The position numbers and the translations under genes are program-made. DNA of 7,581 nt from the NCBI GenBank assembly GCA_003486785.1, contig DNFZ01000062.1, forward strand, positions 1 through 7,581. Direction: 5' to 3'. Positions within the stretch are counted from its first letter, which is position 1; each line of letters begins with the position of its first letter. Below, in pieces: positions 1 through 5,875 of this stretch. Origin of the DNA: Clostridiales bacterium (GTDB lineage Bacteria > Bacillota > Clostridia > Christensenellales > CAG-138). The notes below the pieces were generated by a model. It did no database searches and was not told the DNA's origin. It saw only the letters and a list, made by a program, of their open reading frames with translations.

Positions 1-1
1 T

Positions 2-1711
2 GTCGAAACGAGTGCTACCTTGACAACAGGGGACGGCGGTGGGTTCCCTGTCAGCCCGTTGTATTACTACACCAACATGTATTGCCTGCATGATGGTATC
101 GAAGATGTGGCGTACTCGCCGTTTGGCTACTTCTTCTTCACTTGGGCAACCGGCAAGGCGGATATCACTGCCTGCATCGCCTCCGAGCCTGAAACGCTCG
201 ACCCCGGACTGATCGCGTCCGTTGACGGTGCGACCTACACGCAGCATCAGTTCGAGAACCTGATGAAGTACGCCAACACCGGCGAGCAGTTCCAGAATGA
301 CCCCTCTGTGCTCGACACAAAGATCGTCAACGGTATTGCCGAATCTTATACCTCGACAGCCAATGCCGACGGCACTGTGACCTACGTCTTCACGCTGCGC
401 GACGCAAACTGGAGCGATGGCAAGCCTGTCACCGCTTACGACTTTGAGTACAGCTGGCGCCGTCTGGTCGATCCGGACACCGCGAGCGACTACGGTTACC
501 TGCTCGATGGCATCGTTGTTAACGCTGCTGAAGTCAACGGCGGCGAACTCACGCCCGACCAGCTCGGCGTTGCCGCCATCGATGATAAAACCTTCCAGGT
601 CACCCTCGTGACCGAGTGCCCGTACTTCCTCGAAATCTGCGCGTTTGCCAGCCTCATGCCGCTACGTCAGGATGTTATTGAAGCGACATCCTCTGAAGAA
701 GCAACTGATGCAGCAGAAGTGACAGAGACAGCGACGACTCAGCAGTGGACCGATCCGACGAACATCGTCGTCAACGGCCCGTACAAAATGGTTGAGTGGG
801 TGCACGATAGCTACATCAAGTTCGCCAAGAACGACATGTACTACGATGCGGCGAACGTGACCGGCCCGGATACCATCACCTTCTACCTCAGCGACAGCGA
901 AACCGCGATCCTCTCCGCCTATCAGGCCGGTGAATATGACTTCATCGAGAACTTCCCGGCGGACATGATCAAGTCGCTTCAGGAGAGCGGAGACTGCTAC
1001 ATCAACGATTACGTTGGTACCTATTACCTCTATCTGAGCGCAAAGAACATTCCCGATTGGCGTATCCGCGCTGCCATCACGCTCGTCATCGATCGTGAGA
1101 ACATCGTCGAGAACGTCACCCAGGGAGGTCAATCGCCCGCGACTGGCATCACTGCGGCCGGCATCAAGGACAGCACAGGCGAAAACTTCGCCCACACCGT
1201 CTCGGCCGACATGCCTGTTATGTTCCAGTGGCTGCAGGCAAACCTCGGCGATGCGCTTGACCTGGATCTGAGCAACTATGACGACCGTTGCGAGCTCGCC
1301 GAGTTCCTTGTTCAGGAAGCTGCCGCAGATGGCTATGACACCTCGGCTACCATCTACTACTACTTCAACACCTCCGCGACACACCAGGCGATTGCGGAAG
1401 CCGTTCAGAGCGACGTGAAATCCGTGCTCGGCTTGAGCTTCGAGCTGGCGAACCAGGATTGGAACGTCTACACAACCGGCCTTGCGGAAAACACCTTCGG
1501 CCTCGCCCGCCTCGGTTGGATTGCGGACTACAACGATGCAACCACCTACCTTGAGCTCTTCGTCAGCGGCAACCCGTACAACTACAGCGGTTGGGTCAGC
1601 GACGAATACTCCTCCATCATCGCGCAGGCGAAGGCCATGACCGGCGGCGCAGCGCGTGATGCCCTGCTCTATCAGGCGGAACCGGTTCTCTTCTCTGGCA
1701 CCCTGAAATAA
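2..1711 (+). CDS. Oligopeptide ABC transporter substrate-binding protein (SBP_bac_5/OppA-like), 5'-partial, permuted or tandem-fused
   Basis: Extracellular binding protein that would capture oligopeptides for an ABC importer. The frame is open to the left edge, so the real start lies upstream; the first in-frame start-like codon (TTG at 20) has no ribosome site, signal peptide or lipobox. Numbering from that TTG, residues 9-43 (FPVSPLYYYTN, then SPFGYFFFTWAT) match what is normally the C-terminal end of this family. Residues 46-563 then form a nearly complete core starting at ADITACIASEPETLDPG, with WSDGKPVTAYDFEYSWRRL (131-149), NGPYKMVEW (252-260), VIDRENIVENVTQ (356-368) and a QDWNVY segment (479-484). 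The core stops at 563 (AEPVLFSGTLK), where a PVSPLYYYTN-like segment would be expected. Residues 221-242 are a Thr/Ala/Glu-rich insertion not typical of the family. C-ending codons dominate, which suggests high expression. Family assignment is firm; whether this is a tandem fusion, a circular permutation or an assembly fault cannot be decided here. Confidence 0.85.
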   Translation, partial: VETSATLTTGDGGGFPVSPLYYYTNMYCLHDGIEDVAYSPFGYFFFTWATGKADITACIASEPETLDPGLIASVDGATYTQHQFENLMKYANTGEQFQNDPSVLDTKIVNGIAESYTSTANADGTVTYVFTLRDANWSDGKPVTAYDFEYSWRRLVDPDTASDYGYLLDGIVVNAAEVNGGELTPDQLGVAAIDDKTFQVTLVTECPYFLEICAFASLMPLRQDVIEATSSEEATDAAEVTETATTQQWTDPTNIVVNGPYKMVEWVHDSYIKFAKNDMYYDAANVTGPDTITFYLSDSETAILSAYQAGEYDFIENFPADMIKSLQESGDCYINDYVGTYYLYLSAKNIPDWRIRAAITLVIDRENIVENVTQGGQSPATGITAAGIKDSTGENFAHTVSADMPVMFQWLQANLGDALDLDLSNYDDRCELAEFLVQEAAADGYDTSATIYYYFNTSATHQAIAEAVQSDVKSVLGLSFELANQDWNVYTTGLAENTFGLARLGWIADYNDATTYLELFVSGNPYNYSGWVSDEYSSIIAQAKAMTGGAARDALLYQAEPVLFSGTLK

Positions 1712-1762
1712 CGAAGAGAGAGTAAACCCGTCGCTCACAATCGTTGAGCAAATCAGACAAGA

Positions 1763-1799
1763 AACAGGCGCCCCTGCGGTTTTCGCGGGGGCGCTTGTT
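1763..1799 (+). terminator. Rho-independent-type terminator of the solute-binding protein gene
   Basis: The arm GCGCCCCTGCG (1768-1778) pairs with CGCGGGGGCGC (1784-1794) around a 5-base loop, with one U-G pair. AACAG before it and TTGTT after it extend the stem by about five pairs. It lies 52 bases past the stop codon. The downstream T run is interrupted (TTGTT, then a T6 run at 1814-1819), so termination may be imperfect. Confidence 0.8.
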
Positions 1800-1859
1800 C
1801 GTCCGATATGTCGTTTTTTGCGCAATTACAGCCTACTCTGGCGCGCGGATGCGAAAATG

Positions 1860-1868
1860 TGATAGGAT
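1860..1868 (+). promoter_or_regulatory. Possible extended -10 promoter for the VOC gene
   Basis: TGATAGGAT reads as an extended -10 (TGn followed by TAGGAT, four of six consensus bases). No -35 hexamer is seen at the proper distance (GGCGCG occupies that place). Transcription would begin near 1875, giving a leader of about 42 bases that contains a 5-bp perfect hairpin (GGGCT 1880-1884 with AGCCC 1890-1894). A promoter is expected here because the preceding gene ends in a strong terminator, but the site itself is weak. Confidence 0.35.
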
Positions 1869-1903
1869 AGATCAAAACAGGGCTTTATTAGCCCGCATCT
1901 CAC

Positions 1904-1910
1904 AGGAGGA
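1904..1910 (+). promoter_or_regulatory. Strong ribosome binding site of the VOC gene
   Basis: AGGAGGA lies six bases before the ATG at 1917 and fixes that start. Confidence 0.85.
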
Positions 1911-1916
1911 GAGCGA

Positions 1917-2387
1917 ATGAAGTATGCTGGGACACTCTTAGTGGTGCGCGATATCAGCCGCGCACGCACGCTCTACGAGGGGCTGCTCGGGTGTGTGGTC
2001 GGCATGGACCTGGGTGTGCACGTCGCCTACAAAAACGGGATTTCGTTGCAGGAGGAAAGCTCGTGGCTCTCGTTTATCGACGAGCGGGCAACGAACATCG
2101 CCTACGGCGGGAACGATGCGGAGCTGTATTTTGAAGAGCATGAGATCGAGTCGTTCTGCGTTCGCCTTCGCGTATTTGACGTAGAGATGATCCATGACTT
2201 AAAGGAGCAAAGCTGGGGACAGCGCGTCGTGCGCTTTTATGACAGGGACAAACATATCATAGAAGTGGGCGAGCATATGGGCGATGTGACGAGGAGCCTC
2301 TTCTGCGCAGGGCTCTCGCGCGCTGAAGCAGCCAAGCGCATTGGCGTGCCGGAGGAGATGCTGGACGTGTTTTTGAATAGCGATTAA
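1917..2387 (+). CDS. VOC (glyoxalase/bleomycin resistance/dioxygenase) family protein
   Basis: A 156-residue cytoplasmic protein with a single VOC-fold half. Seen directly: a beta-alpha start (GTLLVVRDISRARTLYEGLLG, 5-25), a middle strand ELYFEE (69-74), and the diagnostic last strand WGQRVVRFYDRDKHIIEVGE (100-119), in which E116 is the probable metal ligand. Residues 132-153 (GLSRAEAAKRIGVPEEML onward) look like a small helix-turn-helix after the VOC fold; such a tail recurs in clostridial members of this group. Half-size VOC proteins normally dimerise to form the metal site. The substrate cannot be told from sequence: isomerase, thiol transferase, dioxygenase or antibiotic-binding roles all occur in the fold. 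It appears to be transcribed alone, between a terminator upstream and a convergent terminator downstream. Confidence 0.88.
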   Translation: MKYAGTLLVVRDISRARTLYEGLLGCVVGMDLGVHVAYKNGISLQEESSWLSFIDERATNIAYGGNDAELYFEEHEIESFCVRLRVFDVEMIHDLKEQSWGQRVVRFYDRDKHIIEVGEHMGDVTRSLFCAGLSRAEAAKRIGVPEEMLDVFLNSD

Positions 2388-2425
2388 ATATGCTCTGCCG
2401 ATACGGATATGGTTCTGCGAGTACG

Positions 2426-2450
2426 AAAAAGGGCGCCGACAGGCGCCCTT
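2426..2450 (-). terminator. Convergent terminator shared by the PGBD gene (-) and the VOC gene (+)
   Basis: GGGCGCC (2431-2437) and GGCGCCC (2442-2448) form a perfect 7-bp stem with a GACA loop, extended by two A-T pairs. The A5 run at 2426-2430 gives a U tail when read on the minus strand, so it is a canonical terminator for the gene ending at 2473. On the plus strand the tail is only TT, so it would stop VOC transcripts less well. Confidence 0.82.
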
Positions 2451-2472
2451 GGCGTTGATAAGCGGCTTTGCG

Positions 2473-4068
2473 TTACGGACTCACGCTCGGGGTCGTCGCG
2501 CCCGGAGAAGTGCTGGGTGTAGGCGACATCTTGGTTTTGTTGTTCGCTTTGCCTACCTCTGCAGTCATCGCCTCGGCGCTGTAGAGCAGCTTCATGGTCT
2601 CCTGACCGGCTTTGCCGTCCATCGGCAGCCCGTGATATTCCTGGAAGGTCTGAACCGCTTGCACGGTGGTGTTGCCGTATAACCCCGTTGCGCTACCCGC
2701 GGTCAGATAACCGAGCTCAATGAGGCGCTTTTGCAATTTGGTCACGTCCTCCACCAGCTTGGTGATAACCTTTGTGCGGTCATCGCCGTCTCCGCGCGTC
2801 AGGAAGTAGGCCTTGGCCTGATCGCTCATCAGCAGTGAATATGTGCCCTGACCGATGATGCCGTCCCAGTCCTCGGAGCTTGTGAAGTTCTTTACCTGGA
2901 AAAGCCGAATAGCGGTCTTTGTGTTGGGCCCGTATTTATTGGTGTAGCCGCCCTCCGGTTCATCCATGTAACCCAGCTCAACCAGTCGTTTCTGGATATC
3001 CGGCATCAGGTCGCTGATGGTGCCTGCAACGGCGATGTTCTCCGTCAGCGGCGGCAGTTCAGGCGTTGCGGACACCGTCTCGACCGGCTCCGGGGTAAAC
3101 GTAGGCGCGATGGAAGGCGTTGGGGTCATATCTGTGATGGAGAGCTGCCCGTCATCCTGCCGGTTGGTACGATCGCTGTTTGGCAAAAGAACCGCCAATA
3201 GGATGATGACGGTGAGCAGCACGGCAAACCCGCCGCCGATCAGAGCCAGTGTCTTTGAGGGCAGCTGCGCAAGATAAAGCCCCAGCGCGTGCATGAATTT
3301 TCCGAATTTCGAGCGTTTCTTCTTGCCGCTGGAACGGGGGCGCTGGTAGCCCTCGTCATCATCCGCGTCGTGCGCGTATCTCTCGTCATGATAGCGAGCG
3401 CGAGAGCCTGCTGCGTGCGCATCATGGCCATCGTCGCTCTGTGGCATGCGCGTGCGCGATGTCTGCCCGCGCGGCGGATATGCATCCACGTCCTCCGGCA
3501 TGCGCGTGCGGGAGGTTGTCGTGCGGCCGGTATACCCATAGCCTGCGGCATCGCGCGAAACTGGCGTGCGCCCTGTCGCGCCGCGGGACGCATAGCCATA
3601 GCCTTCGTCATCCTGCGATTCAGCACGCGGAGCCGCGCCGCGCTGCGAATAATCCGTCATTTGCAGACGGGTTGCATAGACGCTGTCGGGATTGTCATAG
3701 ATGCGCCCGGTATCCTGCCGCTGCCCGTAAGGCTGCTCGGGCTGATGATAATACGCCTGCTGTTCGCCGTAGGCGCTATCCTGCGGGTTTTGATAGCCAT
3801 AAGCGGGATCGATCGGACGCGGCGCATAGGGGTTTTCCGGGTCCGCGTAACCGCCCTGCGGCTGCTGCGTTCGATAACGCGCGTCATAGCCGGGTTGATT
3901 CGCGGCATAATTGGAATCGTATGTGGCATTGGGATCGAACTGCTGCGAAGAATCGATTCCATAGGCAGCAGGATCGTCGCGATAGCCGCGTGCTCCGGAA
4001 CCCTGGCCGGCATCCCGGTGGTCTTCCTCATATGGCGGGTAACCGTAACCGCCGTCGTGTTGATCCAT
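2473..4068 (-). CDS. Membrane-anchored protein with Tyr-rich cytoplasmic domain and two peptidoglycan-binding (PGBD) domains
   Basis: A 531-residue single-pass protein. Residues 1-250 are low complexity: 28 tyrosines, many Gln, Asp, Gly, Arg and Pro, no lysine before residue 249, and repeated GYGY and TSRTRMP units. A basic patch KKKRSKFGKF (249-258) precedes a transmembrane helix at about 273-296 (LALIGGGFAVLLTVIILLAVLL), which predicts N-inside orientation. Outside, a Thr/Pro-rich linker (312-340) leads to two PG_binding_1 repeats at about 352-415 (IQKRLVELGYM, TAIRLFQ) and 438-497 (LQKRLIELGYL, AVQTFQEYHGL, DGKAGQETMKLL), then a Ser/Thr/Pro tail. There is no amidase, transpeptidase or other catalytic domain, so a role in wall binding, scaffolding or sensing is inferred. 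The start at 4068 was chosen because GAGGAG lies 10 bases upstream; a longer frame to a TTG at 4146 has no ribosome site. The protein contains no cysteine. It faces the VOC gene tail to tail. Confidence 0.85.
   Translation of the reverse strand: MDQHDGGYGYPPYEEDHRDAGQGSGARGYRDDPAAYGIDSSQQFDPNATYDSNYAANQPGYDARYRTQQPQGGYADPENPYAPRPIDPAYGYQNPQDSAYGEQQAYYHQPEQPYGQRQDTGRIYDNPDSVYATRLQMTDYSQRGAAPRAESQDDEGYGYASRGATGRTPVSRDAAGYGYTGRTTTSRTRMPEDVDAYPPRGQTSRTRMPQSDDGHDAHAAGSRARYHDERYAHDADDDEGYQRPRSSGKKKRSKFGKFMHALGLYLAQLPSKTLALIGGGFAVLLTVIILLAVLLPNSDRTNRQDDGQLSITDMTPTPSIAPTFTPEPVETVSATPELPPLTENIAVAGTISDLMPDIQKRLVELGYMDEPEGGYTNKYGPNTKTAIRLFQVKNFTSSEDWDGIIGQGTYSLLMSDQAKAYFLTRGDGDDRTKVITKLVEDVTKLQKRLIELGYLTAGSATGLYGNTTVQAVQTFQEYHGLPMDGKAGQETMKLLYSAEAMTAEVGKANNKTKMSPTPSTSPGATTPSVSP
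3443..3510 (-). repeat. In-frame repeat encoding the TSRTRMP motif
   Basis: The 14-base word GGCATGCGCGTGCG occurs at 3443-3456 and again at 3497-3510, 54 bases (18 codons) apart, inside the low-complexity region of the PGBD protein. On the coding strand both copies read RTRMP. Related GYGY/SRG/TGRT units upstream suggest the region grew by small duplications. Confidence 0.7.
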
Positions 4069-4078
4069 CAGTTTCACG

Positions 4079-4113
4079 CTCCTCGTTTGAGAATCGGCAA
4101 AGTTCTTTTGCCG
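4079..4113 (-). promoter_or_regulatory. Ribosome binding site and leader hairpin of the PGBD gene
   Basis: On the minus strand GAGGAG (4084-4079) precedes the ATG at 4068 by 10 bases. Just upstream a perfect 7-bp inverted repeat, CGGCAAA/TTTGCCG (4095-4101 and 4107-4113), with a 5-base loop would form a hairpin in the mRNA leader ending about 10 bases before the ribosome site. A role in stability or translation control is possible but unproven. Confidence 0.5.
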
Positions 4114-4238
4114 GTAAGGGTCTGAACAAATCGGGGATTGCAGCAAATAACAAAGTTGCGATTAAGCGAATTGCTCCGCCGAACGCGCATTGTAGTCAGC
4201 AGGGAAACAGCTTTCGGAGAAATCCCCATTCCAATACA

Positions 4239-4267
4239 ATTATAGTTTACCATAGGAAGAGGGGGGG
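4239..4267 (-). promoter_or_regulatory. Candidate promoter of the PGBD gene with a C7 tract in the -35 slot
   Basis: Read on the minus strand, a perfect TATAAT lies at 4244-4239. The place of the -35 hexamer at 17-base spacing (4267-4262) is filled by a run of seven C. No TTGACA-like box is present. Transcription would start near 4232, leaving a leader of about 165 bases. This is the best -10 in the 4069-4352 gap, but with no -35 it may need an activator. Confidence 0.45.
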
Positions 4268-4352
4268 AATGATCGGGATTATTGTGAAGAATTTATGGAT
4301 AATTTGTTAATCCTTTTACTGCTTATACGCGATAAGTGGGGGACAATCGGTC

Positions 4353-4391
4353 AAAAAAGAGCCGGAATGCCGTTTTTGGGCATGCGGCTCT
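4353..4391 (-). terminator. Rho-independent terminator of the rubrerythrin-deoC operon
   Basis: Read on the minus strand, AGAGCCG pairs with CGGCTCT (4391-4385 with 4364-4358), and after a small internal loop GGCAT/ATGCC-type pairing (4383-4379 with 4371-4367) continues to a 7-base loop. The A6 run at 4353-4358 supplies a U6 tail on that strand. It is about 100 bases past the deoC stop. The 4392-4493 stretch between them holds nothing else I can recognise. Confidence 0.8.
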
Positions 4392-4493
4392 GATTATACA
4401 CACAGAAAAGGACTGTGAAATGTGAACACGCAGCCGAAGCTACTGTTCTGAGCACGCATCAAAAGGCGACCGCTCCGGCGTGCAAAACGCCCA

Positions 4494-5135
4494 TTAACCC
4501 ATGATCGTTTTTGTCGAGCTGCAGCCGATTCTGCTCGCGCCGGCATCGATCATTGCAAGCGCCTGTTCACGCGTGCGAACGCCGCCGCTGGCTTTGACGC
4601 CCATCTCCGCTCCGACGGTTTTTCGCATCAGCGCGATGTCCTCAACCGTAGCGCCGCCGCTGGAAAAGCCCGTGGAGGTTTTGACATATGCTGCGCCTGC
4701 GGCTTTCGCGGCGAGACAAGCCTGCACCTTTTCGTCGGTTGTCAGCAGACAGGTTTCGATGATGACCTTGACATTGGCGGGCTTTGCCGCCTGTACCACG
4801 GCGGAGATATCCGCCTGCACCTGCGCCCAGGCACCGGATTTTGCGGCGCCGATGTTCATGACCATATCGATCTCAGCCGCACCCTCGCGCACGGCAAGCG
4901 CGGCTTCAACAGCTTTTGCGCCGCTGGACATTGCGCCAAGCGGGAAGCCGACGACCACACAGGTCATCACACCGCTACCCTGCAGCTCTCTTGCGACAAG
5001 TGACGTGTAGCAGGAGTTGACACAGACGCTTGCGGTCTTGTATGCCTTGGCTTCTGCAGTGACGGCAAGAATATCCGCAGGGGTTGCGTCCGCCTTGAGC
5101 AGGGTATGATCCAAATAGGTATTCAATGGATTCAT
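4494..5135 (-). CDS. deoC: Deoxyribose-phosphate aldolase
   Basis: Class I aldolase that cleaves 2-deoxy-D-ribose 5-phosphate to acetaldehyde and glyceraldehyde 3-phosphate, the last step of deoxynucleoside salvage in the cytoplasm. The 213-residue TIM barrel carries the family landmarks: DHTLLK (9-14), VCVNSCYT (37-44), VVGFPLGAM (61-69), EIDMVMNIGA (88-97) with the catalytic Asp90, VKVIIETCLL (122-131), YVKTSTGFSSGGAT (150-163) with K152 as the Schiff-base lysine, GVKASGGVRT (179-188) with K181 as the second active lysine, and GASRIGCSS (199-207) for phosphate binding. Length fits the shorter Gram-positive DeoC form. Its ATG overlaps the stop of the rubrerythrin gene (ATGA), and an AAGAGG lies about eight bases upstream within that gene, so translation is probably coupled. 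It is the second and last gene of its operon; no other deo genes are nearby. Confidence 0.95.
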   Translation of the reverse strand: MNPLNTYLDHTLLKADATPADILAVTAEAKAYKTASVCVNSCYTSLVARELQGSGVMTCVVVGFPLGAMSSGAKAVEAALAVREGAAEIDMVMNIGAAKSGAWAQVQADISAVVQAAKPANVKVIIETCLLTTDEKVQACLAAKAAGAAYVKTSTGFSSGGATVEDIALMRKTVGAEMGVKASGGVRTREQALAMIDAGASRIGCSSTKTIMG

Positions 5136-5680
5136 GCGAAATACCTCTTGAGCAGCCCTTCAAAGCCCTTGCCGTGGCGCGCTTCGTCACGGGCCATCTC
5201 GTGCACGGAGTCATGAATTGCGTCGAGATTGAGCTCCTTGGCGCGCTTGGCCAGCTGGGTTTTTCCGTCGCATGCGCCAAACTCGGCGGCGGCACGCAGC
5301 TCGAGATTCGTTTTCGTGGATGTGGTGATCACTTCGCCCAACAGCTCCGCAAAGCGGGAAGCATGATCCGCTTCCTCGAAAGCGTACCGCTTGAAAGCCT
5401 CGGAAATTTCAGGAAAGCCTTCGCGCTCGGCTACACGCGCCATAGCCAGATACATGCCCACCTCGGTGCATTCGCCCGTGAAATTCATACGAAGGCCTTC
5501 GAGCACCTCCGCATCCACACCGGATGCAATGCCGACGACGTGCTCAGCGGCGTATAGCTTGGCTTGCTGTGAAACCTCAACGAAGGAATCTCCCGGCGCT
5601 TTGCATACCGGGCAAAAATCCGGCGCGGCTTCGCCGAGAAATACATACCCGCAGACGGGGCAGCGGAATTGTTTTGTCAT
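5132..5680 (-). CDS. Reverse rubrerythrin (N-terminal rubredoxin, C-terminal ferritin-like diiron domain)
   Basis: A 182-residue cytoplasmic non-haem iron protein, a family known for reducing hydrogen peroxide in strict anaerobes with electrons from NADH via a reductase. Residues 7-26 form a rubredoxin-type site, CPVC (7-10) and CPVC (23-26). The four-helix diiron domain follows: FTGECTE (67-73), a helix around E85, EEADH (102-106), an E128 helix, and DEARH (165-169). The two ExxH units, E103/H106 and E166/H169, are the hallmark pair. The iron-sulfur domain comes first, the reverse of classical rubrerythrin and as in clostridial reverse rubrerythrins. The start at 5680 was chosen by protein homology; AAAGGAG lies 12 bases upstream, a longish spacing. 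An upstream frame start at 5788 is excluded because the promoter -10 (5764-5769) would lie inside it. It is first in an operon with deoC, overlapping it by four bases. Confidence 0.92.
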   Translation of the reverse strand: MTKQFRCPVCGYVFLGEAAPDFCPVCKAPGDSFVEVSQQAKLYAAEHVVGIASGVDAEVLEGLRMNFTGECTEVGMYLAMARVAEREGFPEISEAFKRYAFEEADHASRFAELLGEVITTSTKTNLELRAAAEFGACDGKTQLAKRAKELNLDAIHDSVHEMARDEARHGKGFEGLLKRYFA

Positions 5681-5763
5681 GTGAATGATTTGCTCCTTTC
5701 GGGTGGCGCCCAAATAAAATGGTGATCCTGACGCGCGGCGTAAACGAACGCGGCCACACCTCC

Positions 5764-5792
5764 AGTATACCTGCGGGAATGTTAACAATCAA
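5764..5792 (-). promoter_or_regulatory. Promoter of the rubrerythrin-deoC operon
   Basis: On the minus strand TTGATT (5792-5787) and TATACT (5769-5764) are separated by exactly 17 bases, a good sigma-A type match. Transcription would start near 5757, giving a leader of about 77 bases. The spacer carries the palindrome TGTTAACA (5780-5787), which overlaps the -35 edge and could be a regulator site. Confidence 0.7.
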
Positions 5793-5833
5793 TCACAAAA
5801 GCGAAAAACCACTACCAATGCCGTGCCCGGTTT

Positions 5834-5841
5834 GCTATACT
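5834..5841 (+). promoter_or_regulatory. Extended -10 promoter of the carboxypeptidase gene
   Basis: TGC followed by TATACT forms an extended -10 (TGn at 5833-5835, hexamer 5836-5841). The -35 position (about 5813-5818, TACCAA) is poor, as often tolerated with an extended -10. Transcription would begin near 5848, about 28 bases before the start codon. Confidence 0.6.
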
Positions 5842-5864
5842 GCAAGACGATGATCACGAGATAT

Positions 5865-5869
5865 GGGAG
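5865..5869 (+). promoter_or_regulatory. Ribosome binding site of the carboxypeptidase gene
   Basis: GGGAG lies six bases upstream of the ATG at 5876 and, with the signal peptide that follows, fixes that start. Confidence 0.7.
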
Positions 5870-5875
5870 CCTGGA

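Noticed and set aside
662..1825. Long open frame (387 codons) on the minus strand inside the solute-binding protein gene
   Set aside because: It is antisense to a well-supported family protein, has no ribosome site or recognisable domain, and begins beyond the terminator hairpin. It results from the strong third-position C bias of the plus-strand gene.
3443..3510. CRISPR-like repeat
   Set aside because: There are only two copies of a 14-base word inside a coding region, without regular spacers; it is a protein-level repeat.
4069..4146. Longer start (TTG at 4146) of the PGBD protein
   Set aside because: There is no ribosome site before the TTG, while GAGGAG precedes the ATG at 4068; the extra residues include a cysteine and have a composition unlike the rest of the N-terminal region.
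3289..4310. Two overlapping plus-strand open frames (278 and 289 codons) opposite the PGBD gene
   Set aside because: Their composition (runs of Arg/Ile/Ala or Arg/His) is the mirror of the GC-rich low-complexity coding strand. The minus frame has membrane, linker and two PGBD domains, a ribosome site and a terminator.
4392..4493. Small RNA or riboswitch in the gap after deoC
   Set aside because: Only a weak GGCG/CGCC pairing with a large loop was found; no known riboswitch core is visible, and the stretch is simply the 3' untranslated part before the terminator.
5764..5787. PerR or Fur operator before the rubrerythrin gene
   Set aside because: The palindrome TGTTAACA is short and does not fit the TTATAATNATTATAA-type PerR box or a Fur box.
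5681..5788. Longer start of the rubrerythrin, adding 36 residues
   Set aside because: The added part covers the promoter -10 and the probable transcription start, resembles no rubrerythrin, and the rubredoxin site sits at the usual distance from the start at 5680.
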